Part shown: piece by piece, positions 1-9,277 of the stretch | Position numbering within the stretch: position 1 is the first letter of the stretch | Layout: each line of letters starts with the position of its first letter | Assembly (NCBI GenBank): GCA_964568735.1 | Contig: CAZMRF010000007.1 | Location: forward strand, 40,611-104,610 | Direction of reading: 5' to 3' | From: CAZMRF01 sp964568735 | GTDB taxonomy: Bacteria; Acidobacteriota; Polarisedimenticolia; JACPZX01 | DNA: 64,000 bases | Made by a program: the position numbers and the translations under genes | Notes under the pieces: generated by a model | Seen by the model: the letters and a program-made list of their open reading frames with translations, nothing else | Told to the model about the DNA's origin: nothing | The model's database searches: none

Positions 1-2060
1 ACCGTCATCAGCAGCGCGGTGAAGTCGCCCCACCCCTCGCCGAGGCCCGAGGCCATCTGCGTGTCGAGCCCGAAGGCGTTGCCCACCAGCCGGTTGCTGA
101 TGTAGTGGCCCCACTCGTGCGCCACGATCTGGTTGTCGACGGTGCCGTCGCGGTCCACGTCGGAGTCGCGGAAGAGGCGGGCGTTCACCCCGCTCCCGAG
201 GTTGGTCCTGATCGCGTTTCCGTCGGCCTGGGAGACCATCAACGAGGGCGTCTCCGCGAAGCCCGTGCCGCCCATCGTGATCACGCCCGATGTGTTGTTG
301 ACGATGATGACGCCGGCGGCGGCGTGGCTCTCCGCGTTCTGGACCTTGACGATGAAATTGCAGGTCCCGCGGTCGATGAGAGCGATCTTCCCGGCGATGG
401 CGGCCCCGTTGATGAAGGGGAAGGTACATCCATCCGATGGGGTGCCTGCACCATCGTTGACGAGGACCACGTCCTCGGTCACGTCGAAAAGGGACGGCCC
501 GAACTGGGCCGGCCCGGCCACCTTCGTGCCGGCGATGGAGGGCGGGCTGTTCACCTCGACGAACTGGTTGCTCGGACCATCGAAGATGTACATCTGCATG
601 ATCGGGTTGAAGCCGTCCGGAGGCGTGGACATGTTGGCGTTGTTTCGCCCGGAGAAGTCCTGCCCCTCGGCGAGGAGGAGGTCGCCGCCCACGCCGCCCC
701 TCCCGAAGTTATTCGCCTGCGCGTTGCCCGAGGCCTCGTCGAAGCCCGCGTCGTAGAACCAGTCGTGGAGCCAGTTGTTGACGTAGAAGAGCTGCGTGAT
801 GGAGGCGCGCCGCTGGTTGGCGGTGGCGCTCGGGGAGAGCGAAGTGTTGTAGACCCTGTCGAAGATTCCCGCCGAGGTCGTCGTGGCCCTCAGGTCTCCC
901 GTTCCGAAGCCGTCCGGCGAGGCGATGTCCGCGTAGGCGTCGACGTTGTTCCCCAACGACTGCGTCGCCGCGGGCGGCAGCCAGGGGTCGCCCGTACTGA
1001 TGGGGCCGCTCTGGAGCGATATGAGCGGCTGAGACAGGAAGGCCGGCTGGATATCGTCGAGCAGCCCCGTGGGATGCGGCGTCGGATCGAATCCCTGGGG
1101 GCCGTCGTAGGGAGTCAGGCCATTCGGATCCGCCCAGACGCGGTAGGCGTAAACGTCCGACAGGGTGAAATCACGGCGGTAGAGGATGCGGGCGTCGGCC
1201 GCGGAGATCACGTACCCATAGCTCGCCGACTCCACGCCGTCCTGCGTGCCCAGCCTCACGATGACGTTCCACGCCGGCTCGAGGCCGTCGCCGAGGCGGA
1301 ACCAGACCTTCTTCGCTCCCGCCGGGGCCGCTTCCACCAAGCCAGACGCGGCCTCCGTGCCTTCGTCGAGAGAGAAGAGCCGGAAACCGCCTCGCTGCGC
1401 CTGGCCCGCGGGCCTGAGATCTCCGATGTCAAAGGGGTAGCCGCTCAGATCCGCGAGCGCCGCGGCCACCGCCTCCTCGGAGCGGACCTGGAATGCCGCA
1501 CCGCGGCGGATCGGCCGGGTCAGATATCCCGAGATGGCAATCAGGTCACCCTGACGATCCAGCGCGAGCTTCATCTCGTCGCGGAAGACGTCGATCCCAT
1601 CAACTTCCTGGGAGAAGGTGACGATCCGCGCTCCCCTTCCCGTGTCATGGACCGATCGGATCTTCAGGCCCGGGATGTCTGCGGGGTCCAGGGCGTAGAG
1701 ATGCGCGTATTCCTCGAGGTGCAGGCGTGCGGCCTCGGAAGCGCTCGGCCCGCTACCCGAGCTGACCGACGCAGCCAGCCTCCCCCGCTCGCCAGCCCAC
1801 AGAAAGGTCGGCAGGCCGAGACGGGGCTCGTAGCGCGTCTCGGAGCCACGCAAGACGTAGCCTTCGCCGGGAGCGACCCACGCCGGCCGCCCGAGTCCGC
1901 GCCGATCGGCCGCAAAGGCGTCGTGGGGCTCCCTGGAGAGTCTCCGCGCACCATAGTTCGCGGGAGGATTTGACCTGCGAGCCGAGGCGCCCGCGGGAAA
2001 GCCCGGGACGGTCGAGAGAATGAGAATCGAGAGCGTCATCGCCGCAGTCGTCCGCCTCAT
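1..2060 (-). CDS. Secreted M36 (fungalysin-type) zinc metallopeptidase with PA domain, 3' end cut by window edge
   Basis: The gene reads leftwards from ATG at 2060 and is open to base 1, so its C-terminus lies outside the window. It starts with a signal peptide (MRRTTAAMTLSILILS). A propeptide-like region follows, then a protease-associated (PA) insert around residues 535-590 (ALIDRGTCNFIVKVQNAE). The gluzincin motif HEWGH is at residues 648-652 and the third-ligand region GEGWGD about 24 residues further on. The sequence DGTVDNQIVAHEWGHYISN is typical of M36 peptidases, which are exported as zymogens and degrade extracellular protein. The next gene on the right is divergent. Family and export are confident; substrate is unknown. 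Confidence 0.9.
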   Translation of the reverse strand, partial: MRRTTAAMTLSILILSTVPGFPAGASARRSNPPANYGARRLSREPHDAFAADRRGLGRPAWVAPGEGYVLRGSETRYEPRLGLPTFLWAGERGRLAASVSSGSGPSASEAARLHLEEYAHLYALDPADIPGLKIRSVHDTGRGARIVTFSQEVDGIDVFRDEMKLALDRQGDLIAISGYLTRPIRRGAAFQVRSEEAVAAALADLSGYPFDIGDLRPAGQAQRGGFRLFSLDEGTEAASGLVEAAPAGAKKVWFRLGDGLEPAWNVIVRLGTQDGVESASYGYVISAADARILYRRDFTLSDVYAYRVWADPNGLTPYDGPQGFDPTPHPTGLLDDIQPAFLSQPLISLQSGPISTGDPWLPPAATQSLGNNVDAYADIASPDGFGTGDLRATTTSAGIFDRVYNTSLSPSATANQRRASITQLFYVNNWLHDWFYDAGFDEASGNAQANNFGRGGVGGDLLLAEGQDFSGRNNANMSTPPDGFNPIMQMYIFDGPSNQFVEVNSPPSIAGTKVAGPAQFGPSLFDVTEDVVLVNDGAGTPSDGCTFPFINGAAIAGKIALIDRGTCNFIVKVQNAESHAAAGVIIVNNTSGVITMGGTGFAETPSLMVSQADGNAIRTNLGSGVNARLFRDSDVDRDGTVDNQIVAHEWGHYISNRLVGNAFGLDTQMASGLGEGWGDFTALLMT

Positions 2061-2219
2061 GTGTCCACAGTCTCCCGCACTAGAACAAATACGAACAGAA
2101 TTGAAATAGGGTGAACACCAACTCCTGCCCGACGAAAGCTACACCGAAAAGGACCCGGCCACCACAACGCATTCACTCAAGTATGATCGCCGCCGGCCCG
2201 CGGCGTCCCGCCGCTGCCA

Positions 2220-4067
2220 GTGCCGTGCGGAGCAAGGACGCCCATCTTCCCCGCCAGCCCCGAGACCCGTCGCCCCGCGAGCGCTCCGAGCCTGCGCCCC
2301 CATCTCCTCGTCCTGGCTCTCTACCTCGCGTGGTTCCTGCTCCTCTTCTCCCAGTTCCCGGCTTCGGGGCGGCTGCCCGGCAACATCGACACCTGGTACG
2401 CCATCGCCTTCACGAACAGCTACCTGAACGAGGTCCGTGAGGCCTTCGGCATCGAGAGCTACGGGAGCTTCCTCTATCCCGTCGAGCATCCGCACTCCTA
2501 CGGCGAAAGCTCGATCGGCCTCGCGATCGTGCCGATGCTCCTGCGCGCGCTCGGCCTGGGAGACATCGCGGCCTACTACCTCTTCCTCTCCCTCGTCTTC
2601 ACGGGGACGGCCTTCTCGGCCTATCTCGTCGCCACGCTCTACCTTCCCCGGCGCGCTCCTGCCGTGCTCGCCGGCTTCGTGGCGGCGTCGTCGAACTTCA
2701 TGCTCTCCACGATCGACAGCCCGCACACCACCTTCTTCGGGATCGCCTTCCTTGCGTTCTATTTTTTCAAGCTCTGGCTCGACTCGGGACGACGCCGTCA
2801 CCTCTGCGCCTCGGCGATCCTCGCGGGGATCCAGACATGGTTCTCGGCCTACGTCTTCCTCCTCCTGGGCGTCGCGCTCGCGGTCCTCGTCGCGGCCAAC
2901 CTGCGCCAGATCGCGGGCCGGCCAGGCGGGCTTCGAGGCATCGCGCTGCACGTGGCGATGACGGCTGCCCTCGCTTCGCCCTTCTTCGCCTGGTACTTCA
3001 GCCACCTCCAGGGCTTCTACGACTGGCGCTCGCAGGCGGTGCTCTTCGCCGAGTTCAACAGCCTCGACGTGCAGGACTTCTTCAATCCCATGCCAGGCAA
3101 CCTGATCTACCCGGAGGGGCACCGCTTCGACCACGAGGATGCCGTGGCACTCCAGGCGCGCCTGGGCCGAAGTGATCCCTTCTTCTCCACCGAGGAGTTC
3201 CAGCTCCTGATCGGGGCAGCCCCCGAGGCGGGCGAGGAGTCGATGTGGGTCGCTTCGCGGCGACGCGCCTTCATCGGAGTCACCCCGCTCCTCCTGGCAT
3301 TGCTCGGAGCCTGGGGGCGCGAACCGGGGAGGCGCGAGCTCCTGGCGCTCCTCGCCGTGGCTGTGGTCCTGGCCCTCGGGCCCGTCGACGTCTTCGGAGG
3401 CAGAGTCGTCCCGATGCCTCTCTACCTGCTCTACGAGCACGTCCCTCTCTTTCACATGTTCCGCATTCCGGGCCGGGCCTTCGCCCTGGGGCTCCTCGCC
3501 CTCGGGGTCCTCGCCGCGCGAGGCCTCGATGGCCTCGTGGAGAAGCTGGCGCCTTCCGCACGCGGGGCTCTCCTCGCGGCCTCGATCGCTTCGTGTCTCG
3601 TGGTCCTCGCCGAGAACGTCCCCGTTCCCATGCGTTCCTTCGAGGCCGCCCGGTGGGCGGAGCCGCCGGCGGAGCTGGTGAGCTTCTTCTCATCGCGGCC
3701 GGAGGCCGTTATCCTCGACCTCCCGAGCGGCATCGGCTACGGCCTCGCGGGGTCGGCGAAGGATCTCAATGTCTTCAACCGTGAGCTCATCTACATGAAC
3801 TGGCAGACCAGGCACGGGGCGACCATCGTGAACGGCGTGAACGGCTACATCCCGGACGAGCGGATAGCGATCCAGAAGCTGATCTCCCGGCTGCCGGCGC
3901 CCGAGGCGGTCGAGGGGCTGGCCCTGACGGGGGTGACGCACATCGTCTTCCACGAAGATCTCGCCCTGCCGGGAGAGGAGCGGCTGCTCCCGGCCCTGCG
4001 GAGCTCTCCCCGCCTCGAGCCTCTCGTCGACTCCGAGGGGACGGTCATCTTCCGGATTCGTTCTTGA
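2220..4067 (+). CDS. Multi-pass membrane protein, GT-C/YfhO-like, tandem paralogue 1
   Basis: A 615-residue protein read from GTG at 2220. It has a hydrophobic segment near residues 28-46, about ten further membrane segments and a soluble C-terminal part. Its first loop has GNIDTWY and later it has TIDSPHTTFF, FRIPGRAFALG and NGVNGYIPDER. The gene starting at 4171 has matching motifs in the same order (GNCDTWL, NIDSPHSSFF, RVPSRAFAFA, NGVHGYFPASR), so the two are diverged tandem copies. An acidic first loop followed by many helices recalls GT-C glycosyltransferases and YfhO-type proteins, which move sugars from lipid carriers. That function is inferred; no catalytic residue is proven. Confidence 0.75.
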   Translation: MPCGARTPIFPASPETRRPASAPSLRPHLLVLALYLAWFLLLFSQFPASGRLPGNIDTWYAIAFTNSYLNEVREAFGIESYGSFLYPVEHPHSYGESSIGLAIVPMLLRALGLGDIAAYYLFLSLVFTGTAFSAYLVATLYLPRRAPAVLAGFVAASSNFMLSTIDSPHTTFFGIAFLAFYFFKLWLDSGRRRHLCASAILAGIQTWFSAYVFLLLGVALAVLVAANLRQIAGRPGGLRGIALHVAMTAALASPFFAWYFSHLQGFYDWRSQAVLFAEFNSLDVQDFFNPMPGNLIYPEGHRFDHEDAVALQARLGRSDPFFSTEEFQLLIGAAPEAGEESMWVASRRRAFIGVTPLLLALLGAWGREPGRRELLALLAVAVVLALGPVDVFGGRVVPMPLYLLYEHVPLFHMFRIPGRAFALGLLALGVLAARGLDGLVEKLAPSARGALLAASIASCLVVLAENVPVPMRSFEAARWAEPPAELVSFFSSRPEAVILDLPSGIGYGLAGSAKDLNVFNRELIYMNWQTRHGATIVNGVNGYIPDERIAIQKLISRLPAPEAVEGLALTGVTHIVFHEDLALPGEERLLPALRSSPRLEPLVDSEGTVIFRIRS

Positions 4068-4170
4068 GCAGTACGGACGCAGCGGGAGATGCGGGGCTGC
4101 TACGCGTGCGTCGGGTGCGAGGCCCGGCTGGATGCATCGGACGCCGCACGACGACCGACGGTAACCGCTT

Positions 4171-6105
4171 GTGACCGAGAGCGACGTTCAGGCCGTGCGC
4201 TCGCCGCGTCTTGCCCTCTGGATAGGCGCAGCCTACGCGCTTTTCTTCTCACTTCTCTTTCTGCAATTCCCTCTCGCGGGCGCCCTCCCCGGGAACTGCG
4301 ACACGTGGCTCAACGGGCTGGCCATCCCCAACACGATCCTGAGCCGCGCGCTCGCGGGATTCGATGTCGGGAAGGCCGGGACCTTCTTCTATCCCGAGAG
4401 CGCCGTCTTCGGCTTCGGCGAGTCCGCCTTCGGCACGTCGTCGATCTTCGTGCTCTTCAAGCTGATCGCCCGGAACGACGTGACGGCCTACTACCTCTTC
4501 ATCGTGGCGATCTTCACGCTCAACGCGCTCGGGGCCTTCCTGCTCGCCGGCTTCTGGATGCGGGACCGCTTCGCGGCAGCCTTCACGGGGCTCGCCTTCG
4601 CGGCCTCGAACTACACGCTGGGCAACATCGACAGCCCGCACTCCAGCTTCTTCCTGATCGCCTTGCTCGCCCTCTTCTTCCTCGAGAGGCACCTGGCGAC
4701 CGGGGAGCGCCGCGCCCTCCTTCTCGCGGGGCTCCTGGGGGGCGCGCAAGTCTGGTTCTCCGCCTACGTATTCCTCTTCATGGGGGGCGCGGCGGCGCTC
4801 TTGATCGTCTGGCACCTCTTGCGCCACGGTCGCGGTGCTTGCTTCGATGCGCGCGCGCTCGTGACCAGCTCCCTCGTTTTCTTCCTCTGCGCAGCCCCAT
4901 TCTTCGTCTTCTACAGCCAGGCGCGGCGCAACCCCAACTTCACCAACCCGTGGAACAGCCTCTTCCTGGCAGAGGTGCACAGCCTCGAGCCCTCGGATCT
5001 CTTCCGGACTCTCGAGAACAACCTCCTCTATCCCTTCGACAGAAAGGTCGTCACGGAGGACCTCGCGCGCCGGACGAGATGGATGATGGAGCAGGGCGTC
5101 CTCGTGCCGGAGAGCCTCACGAGCGGCGATGCCGGGATCGTGATGGGGACGCTCTCGAGCCCGGACGACGTCAAGTACTTCGTCTACACGCGCCGGTGCG
5201 CCTTCCTCGGCTTCGTTCTGTACGCTCTCGCCGCCGCGGGCATCGCGACGGCGCGCCGGTGGGAGCTGGTCCTGCTCTTCGCGGTCTCGCTTCTCGTCTC
5301 GTTCGGCCCCTTCATCGAGATCGGGGGCACGCTCATTCCGGGTGCGACCTGGCCCGTCTACAGGTGGCTCGACGCGTCGGGGCTGCTGCGGGTGCCCAGC
5401 CGGGCCTTCGCCTTCGCCCTCCTCGCCGCGGCGCTGGCGGCCGGAGCGGGCCTCGAGTGGATCGCATCGGCGCGCGCGTTCCATGGCTGGTGGCGCCGAG
5501 CCGCGCTCTACGCCCTGGCGAGCCTCGCCCTCCTGGCCGAAAACGTGCCGATGCCGTTGAAGTCCTTCGCCGGAGCGAAGCTCGCGACGCCGGAGCCGGT
5601 CGTCCGCGACTTCTTCGCGGGCAAGCGGGGCCTCGTCCTCCTCGATCTGCCGAGCCGACCCGGAGGTGCCCTCTACGGTGACAGCGGGGACCTCTTCGAG
5701 TGGAACCGCGAGCTGATCTACATGAACCGGCAGACCTACCACCAGCAGAACATCCTCAACGGCGTGCACGGCTACTTTCCGGCGAGCCGCTTGCGCATGC
5801 AGGAGCTGATCAACGCCCTGCCCGCCTCCGAGGCGCTCGCGGCGCTGAGAGGGGCCGGAGTCGACCACCTCGTCTACCATCACGCCCTCGAGCTGCCCTG
5901 GGATACAGGGCTCTTCGAGGCCATCTCGTCTGCACCCACACTCCGTATCGAGGCCTCCTCACGCGAGGCGACGATCTTTGGCTGGCGGGAAGCCAAGCCA
6001 GCAGGAATGGCTCGCGCCCGACCCCCACGAGGAGGCGCCACGGCCTGTGCGATCCCGGCGGCCGGCGTTGCTCCGCGGTCCCGGAAAGCGGGGCACCTCC
6101 CATGA
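4171..6105 (+). CDS. Multi-pass membrane protein, GT-C/YfhO-like, tandem paralogue 2
   Basis: A 644-residue protein read from GTG at 4171, 103 bp after the preceding paralogue. It has many transmembrane segments, the loop motif GNCDTWLNG, NIDSPHSSFF in the middle and ELIYMNRQTYHQQN near the C-terminus. The last 35 or so residues are Ala/Arg/Pro-rich and have no counterpart in the first copy, so they may be a read-through tail. The stop overlaps the ATG of the UbiA-like gene by four bases (ATGA at 6102), so the two are probably translationally coupled. It is probably an envelope glycosyltransferase or lipid-linked sugar enzyme; substrate unknown. Confidence 0.75.
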   Translation: MTESDVQAVRSPRLALWIGAAYALFFSLLFLQFPLAGALPGNCDTWLNGLAIPNTILSRALAGFDVGKAGTFFYPESAVFGFGESAFGTSSIFVLFKLIARNDVTAYYLFIVAIFTLNALGAFLLAGFWMRDRFAAAFTGLAFAASNYTLGNIDSPHSSFFLIALLALFFLERHLATGERRALLLAGLLGGAQVWFSAYVFLFMGGAAALLIVWHLLRHGRGACFDARALVTSSLVFFLCAAPFFVFYSQARRNPNFTNPWNSLFLAEVHSLEPSDLFRTLENNLLYPFDRKVVTEDLARRTRWMMEQGVLVPESLTSGDAGIVMGTLSSPDDVKYFVYTRRCAFLGFVLYALAAAGIATARRWELVLLFAVSLLVSFGPFIEIGGTLIPGATWPVYRWLDASGLLRVPSRAFAFALLAAALAAGAGLEWIASARAFHGWWRRAALYALASLALLAENVPMPLKSFAGAKLATPEPVVRDFFAGKRGLVLLDLPSRPGGALYGDSGDLFEWNRELIYMNRQTYHQQNILNGVHGYFPASRLRMQELINALPASEALAALRGAGVDHLVYHHALELPWDTGLFEAISSAPTLRIEASSREATIFGWREAKPAGMARARPPRGGATACAIPAAGVAPRSRKAGHLP

Positions 6106-6947
6106 GCCAGATCCGGACCGCGCTCTTCCACCTGAGGCTCTACGAGAGCGGACAGATCCTGGCCCCGGGGCTCTTCGGCATCCTGACCCAGACGCGCCTC
6201 CCCTCCTGGCCGATCCTGATCGCGTACCTGATCGCCTACGCGAGCCACGTCCTTTCGGTCTACTCCTACAACGACTACTGCGACTGGGAAGGCGACTCGC
6301 TGAATCCCCGCAAGACGGAGAGAAGGACGCGGAGCCGGGTGTGGCTGCGGAATCAGACCTTGATACTCACCGTGCTCTTCCTGGCGTCAGTGGTTTTCCT
6401 GCCGCAGGGAGTCATCTCCCTGCTCCTCCTGAGCCAGGTCGTGTGCATGGCCTACTCGGACCCGCGGGTCCGTCTCAAGGGGCTCCTCTTCGGGAGCGAG
6501 GCCGCCCACTTCCTTGTCGGCTACTGCTACTTCATGTCCGGCGTGATCGTCGCGGGTGGGGCCACAGGCCCGAACCTCCTGGGCGGGCTGCTCTTCGGCC
6601 TCCTCTATGTCTCGGGGGGGACCTTCAACGAGATCATGGACAGTGATCACGATCGAAGGACGAATCTGAAGCACCTGGTCGTCATCGCGGGGAGAGGGCC
6701 GATACTCCGGCTCATCCTGGTGATCCACACGGTCGCCTTCGCCCTCGTGGCGCTCTACGAGCCCACGCCCCTCGTCCTCGCCGCCTGCGCCGTAGGCTTC
6801 CTCGCCTATGCCGCATCCGCGAGGCACCCCTCCCGGATGGAGAGGGATCCCGCCGCGCTGCTCCGTTTCCGGCGGCGCTACCGAATCATCTTCGTCGCTC
6901 TTCTCATCATCCTCTCAGTCTCCGTCTCGGGACGCCTGGCACTGTGA
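6102..6947 (+). CDS. UbiA-family integral membrane prenyltransferase
   Basis: ATG at 6102 overlaps the upstream stop (ATGA) and gives a 281-residue protein with about eight membrane helices. The first catalytic motif NDYCDWEGD (residues 57-65) fits NDxxDxxxD, and DSDHD near residue 182 fits the second DxxxD motif. These Asp pairs bind Mg2+ and the prenyl diphosphate in UbiA enzymes. Members attach prenyl chains to quinone or haem precursors, to phosphoribose or to other lipids. Coupling to two GT-C-like proteins suggests a lipid-carrier or envelope role rather than quinone synthesis, but this is inference. Longer in-frame starts upstream only re-read the preceding gene. Confidence 0.85.
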   Translation: MSQIRTALFHLRLYESGQILAPGLFGILTQTRLPSWPILIAYLIAYASHVLSVYSYNDYCDWEGDSLNPRKTERRTRSRVWLRNQTLILTVLFLASVVFLPQGVISLLLLSQVVCMAYSDPRVRLKGLLFGSEAAHFLVGYCYFMSGVIVAGGATGPNLLGGLLFGLLYVSGGTFNEIMDSDHDRRTNLKHLVVIAGRGPILRLILVIHTVAFALVALYEPTPLVLAACAVGFLAYAASARHPSRMERDPAALLRFRRRYRIIFVALLIILSVSVSGRLAL

Positions 6948-7023
6948 GTGAAGGTCGACTCTCATCTACAGCGGTTTCCAGTCGAAGTCTCTCGCCTCGG
7001 GAAACGAGATTGATGGCGCATCC

Positions 7024-8841
7024 ATGACGATCGGCAACGCCCCTGAGGAGGTTCGCCGGATCCGCAGGAGCCGGGCGGCGCTCTTCGTCCTGTTCCTGCT
7101 GTGGCCGATCGCTCTCGTGGACGTCAGCGGCCCCTCGATGGCCGATTCGACCCTGCTCGCCGCGATCCGCCTGGTGGATGCGGGGACGTGGACCCTCACG
7201 GATCAGGCCGACCCCGAAACCGTCTTCCGTACGACGGCCTTCGACATCAGCACGCACGACGGGCGCATCTACTCCGGGGTCGGTCCGGGAGCCAGCGTGA
7301 TCGCCGCGCTCTGGTATGTGGCTCTCAAGCCGGCCTTCGCCCTCTTCGGCGACGACGTGGTGCGGAACGATCGTGTCCTGACCTACTACCTCCCCAACGC
7401 GCGGGCGCTGGGAGTCGAGCCGCCGGGTCACTTCAAGAAGATGTACCTGCTGCAGATCGCCCTCGTGTGGAGCCTGATGGCTCCGCTCTTCGCGTGGTAC
7501 CTCGTACGCCTCCACGCCCACCTTGGAGCCCGCGGGGTCCCACCGGCCCAGGCGACCCTCACCGTAGTCGCCCTCGGCTTCGGAACGATGCTCCTCTATT
7601 ACTCCTCGATGTACTCCCGGCAGGGGCTCGCCGCCCTGCTGGCATGGCACGCCCTGCTGAGTCTGCTGGGCATCACGGGAGGCGGCGGGATCAAGCTCCG
7701 CGGAGGCGGAGCCGAGTTAGGAGCAGGAGTCGCGGTTGACGGCGAAAGCCACGTGCACCGAGGCGAAGGCATCGCAGGAGCGAGAGTCGATGGCAGTGCC
7801 GGAGCGGCTCCCCGTGGCATGACGCTCGTGATCGCAGGGACACTTTGTGGCGCAGCGGTGGCCATCGATTACCCGCTGGTGATCCTCGTCGGGATCTCGC
7901 TGCTCTTCCTCCTGCCTCGACTCGACGGACCCGGCCGCCTGCGTGTCGTTCTTCCCGCCGCTGTCGTGCTCCTTCTGACCGGCCTCTACCACCAGTCCGC
8001 CTTCGGCTCGTTCTTTTCCACCCCCTATCACCATCGCTTCTGGTTTACGCACGATCTGCTGGCCGGAATGGGAGTGGATCTCAGCGCCTTCCAGGAAGGG
8101 CCTTTGCTGGGAATCGGCCTGCCGAGCCCCGCCGTCATCCTCCAGCTCTGCTTCGGCCTCTACAAGGGGCTCTTCGTCTACAGCCCCATTCTCCTCGTCG
8201 CGCTCGTCGGCCACTTCGAGGCGCTGCGCCTGCGCCGCACTTCCGGGCAGGCCCAAGGAAGAGTCAGACGTGACGACGTTGGCGCTGAGTCTGGTGACTT
8301 GCCCGATCAGCGATCCGCAGGCGCAGCGGTGCTTACGGGTTCGATCGGTGCCCCCCGCTCCCGCGGGGATGCAAGGCTCCACGTCATGAGCCTCGTGATC
8401 TTCGGGGCCTACCTCCTTTTCAATGCCTCCCTTGGCTCCGGCCTGGGCGAGCACGCTCACCATTACTGGGGCGGACTGAGCGGCCTCTGGGGGCCTCGCT
8501 ACCTGCTCGTGACTCTCCCCTTCCTGGCTCTTGGTCTGGCCGGACTCGACTGGAGCCGGCGAGCCGTGAGGCTCGCGTGTTTCATTGCCCTCGCCCTCTC
8601 GTGCGTCTTCAACATCCTCGGCGCGATCTTCGCCCGGTCGCTCATGTCGAGCTTCGCATTCGGCTCCGAGCTGCGCTTCCCGCCGGGACACGTGCTGCAG
8701 CTGCTCTTCACCGAGGGGCCGAGGATCACAATCCTCGACGCCTACGGAGCACCGCTGCCCACCCAGGTCCTGCTCCTCGTCACCCTGCTCACCGTTTCGG
8801 CATTCCTCCTGCGTACGAGCCTGAAACCGCCAATGAACTGA
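7024..8841 (+). CDS. Multi-pass membrane protein (GT-C-like) with two hydrophilic loop insertions
   Basis: A 605-residue protein from ATG at 7024, 76 bp after the UbiA-like gene and probably in the same operon. The N-terminal helix is followed by a loop with DSTLLAAIRLVDAG and later YSGVGPGAS, as in dolichol-phosphate-sugar-type membrane transferases. Two polar stretches interrupt the membrane core. One is a Gly-rich segment of about 50 residues (DNA 7675-7818, GITGGGGIKLRGGG onwards); the other has about 45 residues (DNA 8235-8385, RRTSGQAQGRVRRDD onwards). Both stay in frame and fall between helices. No function can be named beyond a likely envelope glycan or lipid transferase. Confidence 0.7.
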   Translation: MTIGNAPEEVRRIRRSRAALFVLFLLWPIALVDVSGPSMADSTLLAAIRLVDAGTWTLTDQADPETVFRTTAFDISTHDGRIYSGVGPGASVIAALWYVALKPAFALFGDDVVRNDRVLTYYLPNARALGVEPPGHFKKMYLLQIALVWSLMAPLFAWYLVRLHAHLGARGVPPAQATLTVVALGFGTMLLYYSSMYSRQGLAALLAWHALLSLLGITGGGGIKLRGGGAELGAGVAVDGESHVHRGEGIAGARVDGSAGAAPRGMTLVIAGTLCGAAVAIDYPLVILVGISLLFLLPRLDGPGRLRVVLPAAVVLLLTGLYHQSAFGSFFSTPYHHRFWFTHDLLAGMGVDLSAFQEGPLLGIGLPSPAVILQLCFGLYKGLFVYSPILLVALVGHFEALRLRRTSGQAQGRVRRDDVGAESGDLPDQRSAGAAVLTGSIGAPRSRGDARLHVMSLVIFGAYLLFNASLGSGLGEHAHHYWGGLSGLWGPRYLLVTLPFLALGLAGLDWSRRAVRLACFIALALSCVFNILGAIFARSLMSSFAFGSELRFPPGHVLQLLFTEGPRITILDAYGAPLPTQVLLLVTLLTVSAFLLRTSLKPPMN

Positions 8842-8850
8842 CTCAGGCTG

Positions 8851-9171
8851 TCACAAGCGCCGCCGCGAGGCTCGTCTCTGTTTCCAACTCCCCCGGCGGA
8901 GCTTGAACCCACCGCGGTTCTTGTAGACAGTGAGGACCGCATCGCCGTCGGGAGCGACGATCACGTGTATCCCCTTCACAGCTTCGAGGCTTGGATCCCG
9001 AGGCGAGCCGCGAGAGGCTCTTGTCCTGAGTACGACGAAGTGTCGGGCACCCCGCTCACGGATCATTTTTCCATGACGAAGGACGGCTTCGATTTCTGGC
9101 TCGGAGATGCGCCGTCGGCACATTCGCTCGCGCGCATGGCCGGAGAATCTGAAGGACCGCGTGTTCCTCAT
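8851..9171 (-). CDS. Small DUF4258-type protein, possible toxin
   Basis: A 106-residue protein starting with ATG at 9171. The N-terminal half (FSGHARERMCRRRISEPEIEAVLRHG) matches the DUF4258 pattern H-x3-R-M-x2-R-x-I. The C-terminal half (IHVIVAPDGDAVLTVYKN) is the usual beta-hairpin end of that fold. DUF4258 proteins share the small RelE/BrnT-like architecture and often sit next to antitoxins, although activity has been shown for few. The gene lies 106 bp downstream of a ribbon-helix-helix-like gene on the same strand, which could be its partner. It converges on the membrane protein ending at 8841. Confidence 0.65.
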   Translation of the reverse strand: MRNTRSFRFSGHARERMCRRRISEPEIEAVLRHGKMIRERGARHFVVLRTRASRGSPRDPSLEAVKGIHVIVAPDGDAVLTVYKNRGGFKLRRGSWKQRRASRRRL

Positions 9172-9277
9172 CGCTTCACCTCGAGTTCGCTCCGTGATCC
9201 ATGGGGCTCACAAATTCGGGCCTCGCACGCTCGCGAGACCGGTATGGATAAGAGAGTTGATGCATGTCATTGCTGCC

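Noticed and set aside
105..1973. Long rightward open frame opposite the M36 peptidase gene
   Set aside because: Composition is Arg/Gly/Val-rich with no domain, whereas the opposite strand gives a complete peptidase with HEWGH and a PA domain.
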